In this document: in pieces, positions 18,411-26,732 of the stretch
Numbering within the stretch: the first letter of the stretch is position 1
Layout of the letters: each line of letters begins with the position of its first letter
Source: Paramagnetospirillum magneticum AMB-1
GTDB lineage: Bacteria; Pseudomonadota; Alphaproteobacteria; Rhodospirillales; Magnetospirillaceae
NCBI RefSeq assembly: GCF_000009985.1
Contig: NC_007626.1
Coordinates: forward strand, 4,023,943-4,087,942
DNA length: 64,000 bases
Reading direction: 5' to 3'
Program-made: the position numbers and the translations under genes
The notes under the pieces: generated by a model
The model's input: the letters and a program-made list of their open reading frames with translations, nothing else
Told to the model about the DNA's origin: nothing
Databases searched by the model: none

Positions 18411-20194
18411 CCACCAAGCGGGCCCTGCTGGATTCCATCGCCTATTGGATGATGCGCAACAATGCCACCGAGGCGGAAAGGGGCGATGTGGAGGCCGAGA
18501 TCGCCAGACGGCTGGAAAGGATGCCCCAGCTTGCCTCCGTCGCCGATAAGGTGCTGCAGGAATTGCTGGAACGCAGCGGCGTGCTGCGCCAGCCGCAGCA
18601 CGGCATCATCGATTTCATCCATCGCACCTTCCTGGAATACATGGCGGCCCGCGCCGCCATCGACGCCGATGATCTGGGCCTGCTGGTGGACAAGGCCCGC
18701 GAGGATTCCTGGCGCGAAACCATCGTCTTCGCCGCCGGGCATGCCCGCGGCCGGACCCGCGACCGGCTGATCCGGGATTTGCTTAAGCGATCGTTCAGCC
18801 TGTTCAACCGGCGCAGGATCGCCGAGGACGTCACCGCCGCCTGCTGCCTGGAAACCACCGCCGCCGACCTGGACGCCGATTTGCTGAAAAAGCTCAAGGA
18901 GCGGGCCAAGGGCCTGTTCCCGCCCAAGGACGTGGAGCATGCCCGCCTGCTGGCCCCCGCCGCCGCCCTCGACCCAACGCTGCTGGAAGGCCACACCGCC
19001 GAAGACGCAATCGCCGCCTGCATCCGCTGCGCCGCCGCCGTCGGCGGCAAGGACATGCTGCGGGTGATCGAAACCTACGCCAACCAGCCCGGCCGCAAGG
19101 TCCTCACCGAATTACTGGCCGCCTGGACCGCCTTCGACGAGGACGAATACGGTCAAAGGGTGATCCGCCGCTGCAGCCACAGCGAACTGGCGGATCTTCG
19201 CCTTGCCAGCCTGGACGACGACAGCCTGCGCTGCCTGCACCTGCTGGTCCTCAAGGAGGTCCATGGCCGTTCTCTGGAAGACTTGGGCAGGGCGCTGAAG
19301 CGGTTCGTCAATAACCGACACTTAGATATTTCCTACGCATGGGATGACACGCCAGCGAGATCCGCCGCATTTTCCACTCTCATCAGCCGTATGATGACGT
19401 CGAAAAAAAGAAGCCGGCGCCGCAGTCAAACCACAACCGTCCTTGACGCCGCCCGCATCGCCGCAATCCCCTCGCTCCGCAGCCTGGATATCGGCGATTA
19501 CGAGCCGGGCGTGTTGACAGCGATTTCTGGCCTGCCGAACCTGCAGGAACTGGACTGTTCCCCGCTCGAGTCAGACGATTTGGCCGTGCTGGCGAACAGC
19601 CGGACACTCTCGGACCTGACGCTCTGGGGATGGTCGAGACGAAGTCGTGGGATGACGGGGGCCACCGTCGATCTCAGACCACTGGCACAATGCCCTGCCC
19701 TTCGGGCTCTGAATCTGAGGCACTTTGGGGACAACGTCCCCGTCCTCCTCCCGGTCGGCGCCCCGCTCCAACGACTGGATTTGACCTTTTGTCCTCCAGG
19801 CGTCTTTGACCAGCTCCAACACCTTTCCTCCTTACTCGACCTCCGCATTTTTTCAAATCACTTCCCCCGGTCTGGACTGGACCTGACGTCCCATGCGCAA
19901 CTACGCAACCTTGATCTCATTGCCGACACGGCGTCACTCCTGTGCCTTCCGTCCAGTTTGGTCGTCCTGCGGCTTTCGCACCTGAAGGGACTGCTATTGA
20001 CCGGCTCAGGTAATTTTCAGGATCTGGAAGATCTGACGCTCAGTAGTGTAACGCCGTTCGACGGGCTGCAAGCCCTGCTCGACGCCCCAAGACTGAAGAG
20101 CTTGCATATCGACACCTCAACCGAGAAAAATCTTGGGCCAATACTGGCCAAAATCAGACACAGGCCCGGCGTCACCGTCCACACGTTCAAATAA
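18359..20194 (+). pseudogene. NACHT-LRR protein, C-terminal half with leucine-rich repeats
   Basis: This is the continuation of the NACHT gene in the other frame. It opens with the winged-helix region after the ATPase (LSQMDLTTKRALLDSIAYWM and IIDFIHRTFLEYMAARA, a hallmark of NACHT proteins). A helical HEAT-like part follows, then from about 19,440 a series of leucine-rich repeats: SLRSLDIGDY, LPNLQELDCSPL, LSDLTLWGW, LRALNLRHFG, LQRLDLTF, LRNLDLIAD, LEDLTLSSV. LRRs are the presumed ligand-sensing part, as in eukaryotic NLRs. The repeat-coding stretch is lower in GC than the ATPase part. The frame is open as far back as 18,260, but no ribosome site supports separate translation. Confidence 0.78.
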
Positions 20195-20209
20195 CGCCTC
20201 GCCCCCACA

Positions 20210-21418
20210 TCACCGCCGGAACCTCACCGGCTGCCTTTTGCGTCCCCAGGTTCCCGGCGCCGCCTCGAAGCGGCCGGGCAGCGGGGTGCCGCAGTGCCGG
20301 CAATGGCCCTCCGGCGTCAGGGTCCAGGTGGACAGCTCGTACCAGTCCCGGCCGATCAGCAGGGCACCGCAGCCGGAGCAATAGGTGCCGCCGCCCGCCG
20401 GGTCGTGGACGTTGCCGGTATAGACGTAGCGAAGGCCGTTCCCCAGGGCGATATCGCGGGCCCGCGTCAGGGTGGCGGGGGGCGTGTTGTCCTTGTCCCG
20501 CATCTTCCAGTCGGGATGGAAGGCGGAGAAGTGCAGCGGCACGTCGGGGCCCAGCGCCTCGACCATCCAGCGGGTCTGGGCGTCGATTTCCTCGGGGGAA
20601 TCGTTCTCGCCGGGGATCAGCAAGGTGGTGACCTCGACCCACACGCCGGTCTCGTGCCGGAGATAGACCAGGGTCTCCTTTACCGCTTCCAGATGGGCGC
20701 CGCACAGGCGGTGATAGAAGTCCTCGGTGAAGGCCTTGAGGTCCACGTTGGCGGCATCCATGTGGGCGTAGAACTCGGCCCGGGCCTCGGGCTTGATGTA
20801 GCCCGCCGTCACCGCCACGGTCTTCAGGCCCAGGGCGTGGCAGGCCTTGGCCACGTCCACGGCGTATTCCAGGAAGATGACGGGATCGTTGTAGGTGAAG
20901 GCCACCGAGCGGCAGCCCAACTGCACCGCCGCCCGGGCGATGGTCTCGGGATCGGCCATGTCGTTGAGCTTGTCGATCTCCCTCGCCTTGGAGATGTCCC
21001 AGTTCTGGCTATCCTTACATATTGCATCTATTTGATTTTGCGTGATATTTTCGCTCAATAACTGTGTGTAAACTGTGTGTGAATTTCGAGATTCGTAAAC
21101 AAGCGTTTTCAATAAGTTATCATGCTCTTTTGAGATATTCCAATTTTGACAAAATTTGCAGGTTAGGTTGCAGCCGATGCTTCCTAAAGACAGGATCGGT
21201 GTTCCCGGTAGAAAATGATTTAAAGGCTTCTTCTCAATGGGATCGATGCAAAACCCACTGCTGCGCCCGTATGTCGTCAGAACAATTTCATCGTGTATTG
21301 CAGCTCGGTTGAAGCAGAGACCAAGCTGCCCATTATGGAGCTTGCACTCTCGGGGACACACATCACACTGGATGCGACCGTCACCTAGCTTCGTCCAGTA
21401 CTTGGTTCTGCGAAACAT
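20210..21418 (-). CDS. amrS: AmmeMemoRadiSam radical SAM protein, hybrid of island 5' end and host 3' end
   Basis: The frame encodes a 402-residue AmrS-type radical SAM enzyme. The cluster motif GCNLTCKFC is intact, and the C-terminal zinc-ribbon-like part has CSGC and CRHC. Codons from 21,418 down to about 21,010 come from the island; those from 21,009 to 20,210 are host chromosome. The island part is about three-quarters identical by eye to the displaced native 5' end at 48245-48595 and is AT-richer. At the seam the motif QNWNISK is followed by about 40 extra residues and then a second copy, QNWDISK. Whether the extended protein folds is unknown. The MEMO-AMMECR1 partner gene lies beyond the island at 48644. 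Confidence 0.88.
   Translation of the reverse strand: MFRRTKYWTKLGDGRIQCDVCPRECKLHNGQLGLCFNRAAIHDEIVLTTYGRSSGFCIDPIEKKPLNHFLPGTPILSLGSIGCNLTCKFCQNWNISKEHDNLLKTLVYESRNSHTVYTQLLSENITQNQIDAICKDSQNWDISKAREIDKLNDMADPETIARAAVQLGCRSVAFTYNDPVIFLEYAVDVAKACHALGLKTVAVTAGYIKPEARAEFYAHMDAANVDLKAFTEDFYHRLCGAHLEAVKETLVYLRHETGVWVEVTTLLIPGENDSPEEIDAQTRWMVEALGPDVPLHFSAFHPDWKMRDKDNTPPATLTRARDIALGNGLRYVYTGNVHDPAGGGTYCSGCGALLIGRDWYELSTWTLTPEGHCRHCGTPLPGRFEAAPGTWGRKRQPVRFRR
21003..21009 (+). other. Island attachment core, left
   Basis: The 7-bp word TTCTGGC occurs here and at 48300-48306. Joining host sequence up to this core with host sequence after the right core regenerates, on the minus strand, codons for TCKFCQNWDISK, the uninterrupted radical SAM motif. 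The crossover therefore lies within the codons for the third cluster cysteine and the next two residues. Confidence 0.8.
21061..21080 (+). repeat. Arm-type repeats at the left island end
   Basis: ACTGTGTGT occurs twice in tandem with an 11-bp period (21061-21069 and 21072-21080), about 55 bp inside the island. The same word occurs at the right end at 48211-48219. Their symmetric placement suggests binding sites for the island integrase. They also lie inside the coding region of the hybrid amrS. Confidence 0.6.
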
Positions 21419-21567
21419 TTGGAGACAAGCTCCCGCTCGGAAAGAGAGGCTTTGCCACCGCAAAAGCCTACCACAATCTGATGCCGCCCTGACCTTGAAT
21501 CCGCACTTGAATGCGCGCACTCAAATTCTTCAATTTTGATATCCTGTTCAAAATTTTGGGAATCACG

Positions 21568-22470
21568 ATGCCAAGCAAGCCTCCCATTACGCCTCTTCGA
21601 TGGTACGGCAGCAAACGCCGTTCGTTAGATGTGATAGATCGCTGGCTGCCACCGCATGTGATGGAATACCGCGAGCCATTTGTTGGCGGTGGCGCATCCT
21701 TCCTACTGGCTCGTTTCAAATACCCAGACGTGCCGTTCTGGATCAACGACAAGGATCGGCGGGTAACAAGCTTCTGGACGACCGTGCGCGATATGCCGGA
21801 TGCCCTGGAAGGCAATATCACAAACCTTGTAGCTCAGGCACGCATGGCAGAGACGTCTGCCGAGACTCTCTACGCCGAGCAGTTCGCTGCACAGCAAAGC
21901 GACAATGTGTTGGAAGCTGGAACGGCCTTTCTCGCCATTAATATGTGGTCGTTTAACGCACTCATGGGGCCGAAGGACTTTCGGTGGGATTATGTCCAGA
22001 AGCAGCGCAAAGACTTGTCCCCGCGAATTCGACAGGCCCATGCCCTGCTCCAAGGCGTGACCATTACCAACGGTGACTATGCCCCTTTGCTGTCCGAGCC
22101 AGCTAAAGGCCCCAGCGATGCGGGTGTCGTGGCTTTCATGGACCCGCCCTATGACGGGACAGAATCCATCTACAAGGAAGGTGCGGGCTTCAATTTCGAC
22201 GCCTTTTATGATGCGGTGCTCGCCAGCAAGCACAATTGGATCATTACCCACTATTTGCGCCGCTTTTGGCCGCGTGCCTTCAAGCTGTTCTACTACGGTG
22301 AAAGCCGGACCTGGAAGGTAGACACCTTCCTGGACGGGGTGGGGCCAAACAAACGCGATGAACGCCTCATTGCAAATTTTGATCCTTCATCAGACCTTTG
22401 GAGATTGTTTGGCGCTCGGATAAACTCGGATGGAACCATTGCCATGCCGAATCGGGCTGGGGGAGACTGA
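21568..22470 (+). CDS. DNA N6-adenine methyltransferase (Dam/D12 class)
   Basis: I chose ATG at 21568 (MPSKPPITPLRWYGSKR), just after GGGAATCACG; the frame opens earlier. The 300-residue product has the D12-class order: N-terminal PLRWYGSKR, AdoMet motif I EPFVGGGASFLL, and catalytic motif IV DPPY. It should methylate adenine N6 in a specific DNA site. It is divergent from the hybrid amrS and is the first gene of a tight run with the unknown protein (3-bp gap), dpdA, queD, queE and folE. That linkage suggests it acts together with the base-replacement pathway to mark the element's own DNA. No matching restriction endonuclease is adjacent. Confidence 0.88.
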   Translation: MPSKPPITPLRWYGSKRRSLDVIDRWLPPHVMEYREPFVGGGASFLLARFKYPDVPFWINDKDRRVTSFWTTVRDMPDALEGNITNLVAQARMAETSAETLYAEQFAAQQSDNVLEAGTAFLAINMWSFNALMGPKDFRWDYVQKQRKDLSPRIRQAHALLQGVTITNGDYAPLLSEPAKGPSDAGVVAFMDPPYDGTESIYKEGAGFNFDAFYDAVLASKHNWIITHYLRRFWPRAFKLFYYGESRTWKVDTFLDGVGPNKRDERLIANFDPSSDLWRLFGARINSDGTIAMPNRAGGD

Positions 22471-22473
22471 CAC

Positions 22474-23901
22474 ATGGGATTGAGCGCGAATCAGACCAAG
22501 CTGAAGGCGGCTGCCAACGGATCATATGTCCAGAGCGTTGAGCTGGAGGCCAACGCTGAGAAGTGCTTGAACCAAGCGTTAACGCAGGCATTTGCCTTCG
22601 GCTACACGTTCGTCCTCGATCAAAGCGAATTGTTCAAGCTGATCCAGGATATGGGAGCAAAGCCCTCCCGCAGTGACACAAGCTGGTGGACTGACGTGGT
22701 GAAGGCTTGCTTTGGCACAACGAGCGCGACCCGTAAGAACGCCTATGACTTCCCCAGCGTGGCGGCAATCTCCAAGTACCAGACCATTCTTGCCTATGCC
22801 CACTATAAGCAGTGGAACGAGGCAGCATTGGACGAGGAATTATCATCACGCTCCGCGACGGACATTTATCGGGAAGCAGGCCAATGTCAAGAGTTTGTCC
22901 AAGCGCAGGGACGCAGCAAGTCCCGATCCATGGATAAAGGGCTGCTCAAGCGACTGGATGATGCCTGCACGCACACCTTTGATGGAAATACCATCACCTT
23001 ATCCGAGGCAGACCTTGAAGACCTGTTGGTGGCCAATGACGATGGCTTGGGAGCTGTGCTGATTAGGCGGGAAAACGGCAGGATCAAACTGTGGCGAGCC
23101 CCCCTTGATGCCACATATATCCGTAAAGCCATCAACGAATACGCTACGATTGAGAAAGCTCGAAAGCCGCTGACTGAGGCGTTGCGGATGCGCTCCCTGC
23201 TTCCAAAAGGGGTTCAACGCCATATGCGATTTGAGCACGAAGGCGATGCCACAATGGTAACGCTGTTCGGGGCACTGGAAGGAACCAGCGCAATTCGCTT
23301 CACCACCTCAAAGCTGGATGTACCCCACGCAGCAACGTTTGATGAGAAGGGAATTGATCGCCTGCTTGGACTGTCCATTGGAGTTGGCGATGAGCGGTTT
23401 ACCTGGGAGGTTCAGGAAGGCGTGGTTAAAATCTATGCCAAGGACCAAGAGGTCATGCCGGACCCGGAAGCCGTTTACAAAGTGCTTCAGGAGGAAGGCG
23501 TGGACTGGAGCTCTCCTGACGGAACCGAGCGCGTTGACTGCTGGATCGTAGAAACTGTTCCCTATCCGCCGACCGCTCCAAAGTTCAATTGCGAGGGTAA
23601 GGTGGAGATTGACGAGAACGTGACGCAAAAGCTCATGGCGGAAGGGGAGTGGAAGGGCAAGTCCACCACAATCAGCTCCTCCAATGGTTCGCTACACGCA
23701 AAATCCTCCAAAAGCCAATTGAACGTGCCTATCGATGGCTTGCCCAATCACGAGCCGGTAAAGCTTCTTCGGGGACAAGTAGGCCGGGCAATCAAACAGC
23801 TGGAAGGCGTTTCGACGCTCGGAATATCCGAAGGTGGCGTAATCATCAGCGGAACCCACAAGGATTTTTCGGTCACAATCACGATTCCGGCCTTGAGCTA
23901 A
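22474..23901 (+). CDS. Unknown protein, 475 aa, in the DNA modification operon
   Basis: I do not recognise this protein. It starts 3 bp after the methylase stop with GGGAG upstream and ends 3 bp before dpdA, so the three are surely co-translated. The N-terminal 120 residues are mixed helix with conserved-looking aromatics (SRSDTSWWTDVVKACFG). The middle contains a helical and strand-rich part (TITLSEADLEDLLVANDDGL). The C-terminal 150 residues are beta-rich and end ISEGGVIISGTHKDFSVTITIPAL. There is no nucleotide-binding, nuclease or HTH motif that I can see. Its place between the methylase and DpdA suggests a DNA-binding or specificity partner of DpdA, which is inference from context only. 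Confidence 0.85.
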   Translation: MGLSANQTKLKAAANGSYVQSVELEANAEKCLNQALTQAFAFGYTFVLDQSELFKLIQDMGAKPSRSDTSWWTDVVKACFGTTSATRKNAYDFPSVAAISKYQTILAYAHYKQWNEAALDEELSSRSATDIYREAGQCQEFVQAQGRSKSRSMDKGLLKRLDDACTHTFDGNTITLSEADLEDLLVANDDGLGAVLIRRENGRIKLWRAPLDATYIRKAINEYATIEKARKPLTEALRMRSLLPKGVQRHMRFEHEGDATMVTLFGALEGTSAIRFTTSKLDVPHAATFDEKGIDRLLGLSIGVGDERFTWEVQEGVVKIYAKDQEVMPDPEAVYKVLQEEGVDWSSPDGTERVDCWIVETVPYPPTAPKFNCEGKVEIDENVTQKLMAEGEWKGKSTTISSSNGSLHAKSSKSQLNVPIDGLPNHEPVKLLRGQVGRAIKQLEGVSTLGISEGGVIISGTHKDFSVTITIPALS

Positions 23902-23904
23902 GCC

Positions 23905-25407
23905 GTGGCCTATTTCGAGGATATCCCCCACCGTCCTCAACGCTCTATATTTACGCCCAGCGTTTCTACCACCTACTTCGATAAGGTCAGCAAGAAGCGG
24001 ACGGAAATACGCCAGGAGAACATTCCACCGCGCTTGAAGACGATGGAACAGCTATGGTGGTGGAACAAGGGCGGTGAAGCTCGCCCCTTCTTTCACTACC
24101 CCTATTTCATGTATAGCGCAGGCCATGCCGAATTGGACTTGGCGAAAGCCGCGACCAAGGAAGCTGCCCTGTTCAAGAGGGACCGTGCATCCAGCGTTCT
24201 CATTACCGATAGCGGTGGCTATCAGGTGGCTACCATCCCAGATTTCTTTGATTGGGACTCCCCTGAGAAAATCGACAAGAAGCGTGAACGGCTTTTCAAT
24301 TGGATCGATGCCGTTGCCGATTATTCGTTGTCGCTTGATGCTCCAACATTCGGCGCATCCCCCGACCATAAAGCCCTGAAAAGCTTTGACGACTGCTTAG
24401 CATTCACCCTCGAAAATCTGGAATTTTACGAAGCACGCTCCAACAAGAACGAAAGCGTCCGCTTCCTCCACGCCATTCACGGCTCCACGATTGACGAACA
24501 AACGAAATGGTATGAAGCCGTAAAAGGCCATCGCCATTATGGCTGGGCGTTTGGAGCCTCCACGGAGGAAACCCCGTTCCGGAACCTTAAGAACCTCCTT
24601 CGAATGCTGATGTATCTCAAGCAGGAAGGGGCTTTGGAGCATTCACCTCATGTCCATGTCCTGGGCATGGGGGTTAGCGCAGCCGCTGTTATGTACTCCT
24701 ATATCCAAATTATGATGCGCCGAAGCGGCATCCCCAAGTTTCAAATTACCTTCGACGTATCCACCGCCTTTCGGAAGGCTGGAGAATCCGGCTTTTTATA
24801 CACGGATTTTGAGCGATCCATTTTGGGCCGAAATCTGGAGGCAACGAGAAAAGCCACTGTCCCCAAAACTGGCTGGGAAGACTGGGACCTTCCAATGGGG
24901 CATGAAGATTTGCCGAAGCAACTGGACTTCGAGAGCCCCGTGTTTGGCTATGCCGAAGACAAAGATCGAATCATGCCTAAACACCTCCAGCCTTGGAGCG
25001 ATGGCATATCTCTATCCCTGATGATGGCCCAAAACCTGTGGCTTCAAACAGAGATGTACAAAGACGCCCATGATCGCTTCTTCACCGCGTTGGAGCGCCT
25101 GCCCATTGAAAGGGGACTTTCGGATCAAACGCTGGAAAAGCTTCTCCTCAGCGTTGCATCCCATTTTAGCAAGCATAAGGAATTGAAAAGCATCCAAGAG
25201 AATGTCTGGCAGATGATGTACCTAATCCATGCTGAAGGCATCATGCCTCCAGGCTGGCGACGTGGCGACCGTGGCATGTCCCTGGAGTATTTCATGGCCA
25301 TCAAGTCCATGATTGATGATGTGTTTGACGCCAAAAACCCTTATGCCGTCCTCGACAAGTATGAGGCGGAGCTGAGCTCTTATCTGGGTGGCATGGTCGT
25401 ATCTTGA
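23905..25407 (+). CDS. dpdA: DpdA-type 7-deazaguanine DNA transglycosylase
   Basis: The 500-residue protein begins with GTG at 23905. It carries TGT-superfamily signatures: SVLITDSGGYQVAT with the first catalytic Asp near residue 100, LSLDAPTFGAS, HAIHG, WAFGAST, HVLGMGVSAAAVM and ITFDVSTAFR with a second Asp. The classical CxCxxC zinc site is absent. Within the family this matches DpdA, which swaps guanine in DNA for a 7-deazaguanine, rather than tRNA TGT. The next genes encode three steps of 7-deazaguanine synthesis, which strongly supports this. It is co-transcribed with the methylase and the unknown 475-aa protein. It is longer than most tRNA TGTs, with a helical C-terminal extension. Confidence 0.8.
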   Translation: MAYFEDIPHRPQRSIFTPSVSTTYFDKVSKKRTEIRQENIPPRLKTMEQLWWWNKGGEARPFFHYPYFMYSAGHAELDLAKAATKEAALFKRDRASSVLITDSGGYQVATIPDFFDWDSPEKIDKKRERLFNWIDAVADYSLSLDAPTFGASPDHKALKSFDDCLAFTLENLEFYEARSNKNESVRFLHAIHGSTIDEQTKWYEAVKGHRHYGWAFGASTEETPFRNLKNLLRMLMYLKQEGALEHSPHVHVLGMGVSAAAVMYSYIQIMMRRSGIPKFQITFDVSTAFRKAGESGFLYTDFERSILGRNLEATRKATVPKTGWEDWDLPMGHEDLPKQLDFESPVFGYAEDKDRIMPKHLQPWSDGISLSLMMAQNLWLQTEMYKDAHDRFFTALERLPIERGLSDQTLEKLLLSVASHFSKHKELKSIQENVWQMMYLIHAEGIMPPGWRRGDRGMSLEYFMAIKSMIDDVFDAKNPYAVLDKYEAELSSYLGGMVVS

Positions 25408-25508
25408 TCTGCCAAATTTACCTTTGCACGAGAAGATAATTTCGGGTGTGGTGATTTTCCAACCGATCCATGCCACCATGAACCCATATCCGAGCAAGCG
25501 GGGGATGC

Positions 25509-26120
25509 ATGGCAAAATCACCGACCCTTATCCATCGAGAGATCGGTATTGATTGCGGTCACCGCGTTCCCGATCACGGCTCAAAATGCCGTTCTCCACA
25601 CGGTCACAGGTATCGCGTAATCGCCACATGTGCGGGCCACCTTGTTCAGGACTTTGGCCATCCTGAGCACGGCATGGTCATCGATTTCGGCAACGTCAAA
25701 GCCTACATGATGGATATCTTCGACTCCATCTTTGACCACGCATTCATTGTGAGCGCCGCCGACGCCGTAATGATGGAGATGTTCTACCCAGGTGAAGACC
25801 CAAGAGCCATTTTGGCTCTGTATCAGAAATCCATTGCCGAACAGTTGGAGTTCTACTGTTCAACCGCAGACAAGAAGCCTATTCGGCTTCCTCGCACCTG
25901 CTACAGCGAACAAGACCCAGACGGCATGAAGGTCGTGCCCGTTCCGTATTCCCCGACGGCTGAGAACCTTGCGGCTCATATGTTCGAGCTGCTGGGTCAG
26001 CCTTTGAAGGCGCACTTCGAGAAGACACCTATTCGCCTCGTCAACATCCGGCTGTTCGAAACGCCCAATGGTTGGGTCGATCACACGGCTGACGGTTTCA
26101 ATCCGGGGATTATGGGATGA
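25509..26120 (+). CDS. queD: 6-carboxytetrahydropterin synthase (QueD)
   Basis: This enzyme converts dihydroneopterin triphosphate to 6-carboxytetrahydropterin, step two of 7-deazaguanine synthesis. The PTPS-family zinc and active-site motifs are present: CGHRVPDHGSKCRSPHGHRY (catalytic Cys and zinc His pair) and FDHAFIV. The C-terminal strand PIRLVNIRLFETPNGW is typical. At 203 residues it is longer than the usual 120-130; the extra part is a middle insertion of about 60 residues (MMEMFYPGEDPRAILALY and following), as in some phage and archaeal forms. It overlaps queE by 4 bp. A 101-bp gap separates it from dpdA. Confidence 0.92.
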   Translation: MAKSPTLIHREIGIDCGHRVPDHGSKCRSPHGHRYRVIATCAGHLVQDFGHPEHGMVIDFGNVKAYMMDIFDSIFDHAFIVSAADAVMMEMFYPGEDPRAILALYQKSIAEQLEFYCSTADKKPIRLPRTCYSEQDPDGMKVVPVPYSPTAENLAAHMFELLGQPLKAHFEKTPIRLVNIRLFETPNGWVDHTADGFNPGIMG

Positions 26121-26731
26121 GCTACAAGGTCAAAGAAATCTTCTACAGCTTGCAGGGCGAAGGGGCGCACAGCGGACGGCCTGCAATCTTTTGTCGATTT
26201 TCAAACTGCAATCTGTGGAGCGGCAAGGAAGAAGATCGGGCCGATGCTGTTTGTAAATTCTGTGACACCGATTTCGTTGGCGGTCAGGAATACACGATTG
26301 AGGGCCTGGTCCAAGCCATATCCGCAAAGTGGCCTGGTGGAGGCAAGCCGTATGTCATTTGCACTGGTGGCGAGCCGCTTCTTCAAGTTGATATCCCGCT
26401 CGTTGATGCACTGCATGTCGCTGGCTTTGAAGTCGCTGTGGAAACCAATGGCACAGTCGGCAAGCATGATGTCGCGGCCAAGTTGGACTGGGTGTGCGTG
26501 AGCCCCAAGGCTGATGCGCGTGTGAAGTTGGATCGAGGGCATGAGTTGAAGCTGGTCTACCCCCAGACCGAAAACCATCCGTCCGACTTTGAACGAATGG
26601 CGTTCAAGCACTTCTTCCTTCAGCCTTGTGACGGCGTTGAAGGCAGCACGGCAATGGCAATCGACTACTGCTTGGCTCACCCGCATTGGAGCCTGAGCCT
26701 ACAGACCCACAAGATTGGAGGCTTCGAATAA
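26117..26731 (+). CDS. queE: 7-carboxy-7-deazaguanine synthase (QueE)
   Basis: QueE is the radical SAM enzyme that makes 7-carboxy-7-deazaguanine (CDG) from QueD's product. Typical features are the N-terminal KEIFYSLQGEGAHSGRPAIF, the modified cluster motif where the first two cysteines are separated by an insert (FSNCNLW through VCKFCDTDF), and ICTGGEPLLQ and VAVETNGT for AdoMet binding. The length of 204 residues is normal. The start overlaps queD (ATGA). In this operon QueC, which would take CDG on to preQ0, does not follow, so CDG may be the end product used by DpdA unless the host supplies QueC. Confidence 0.95.
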   Translation: MSYKVKEIFYSLQGEGAHSGRPAIFCRFSNCNLWSGKEEDRADAVCKFCDTDFVGGQEYTIEGLVQAISAKWPGGGKPYVICTGGEPLLQVDIPLVDALHVAGFEVAVETNGTVGKHDVAAKLDWVCVSPKADARVKLDRGHELKLVYPQTENHPSDFERMAFKHFFLQPCDGVEGSTAMAIDYCLAHPHWSLSLQTHKIGGFE

Positions 26732-26732
26732 C

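Noticed and set aside
20210..20230. tRNA gene as island target
   Set aside because: No tRNA-like cloverleaf sequence was found at either island border; the junctions lie in amrS and at holC.
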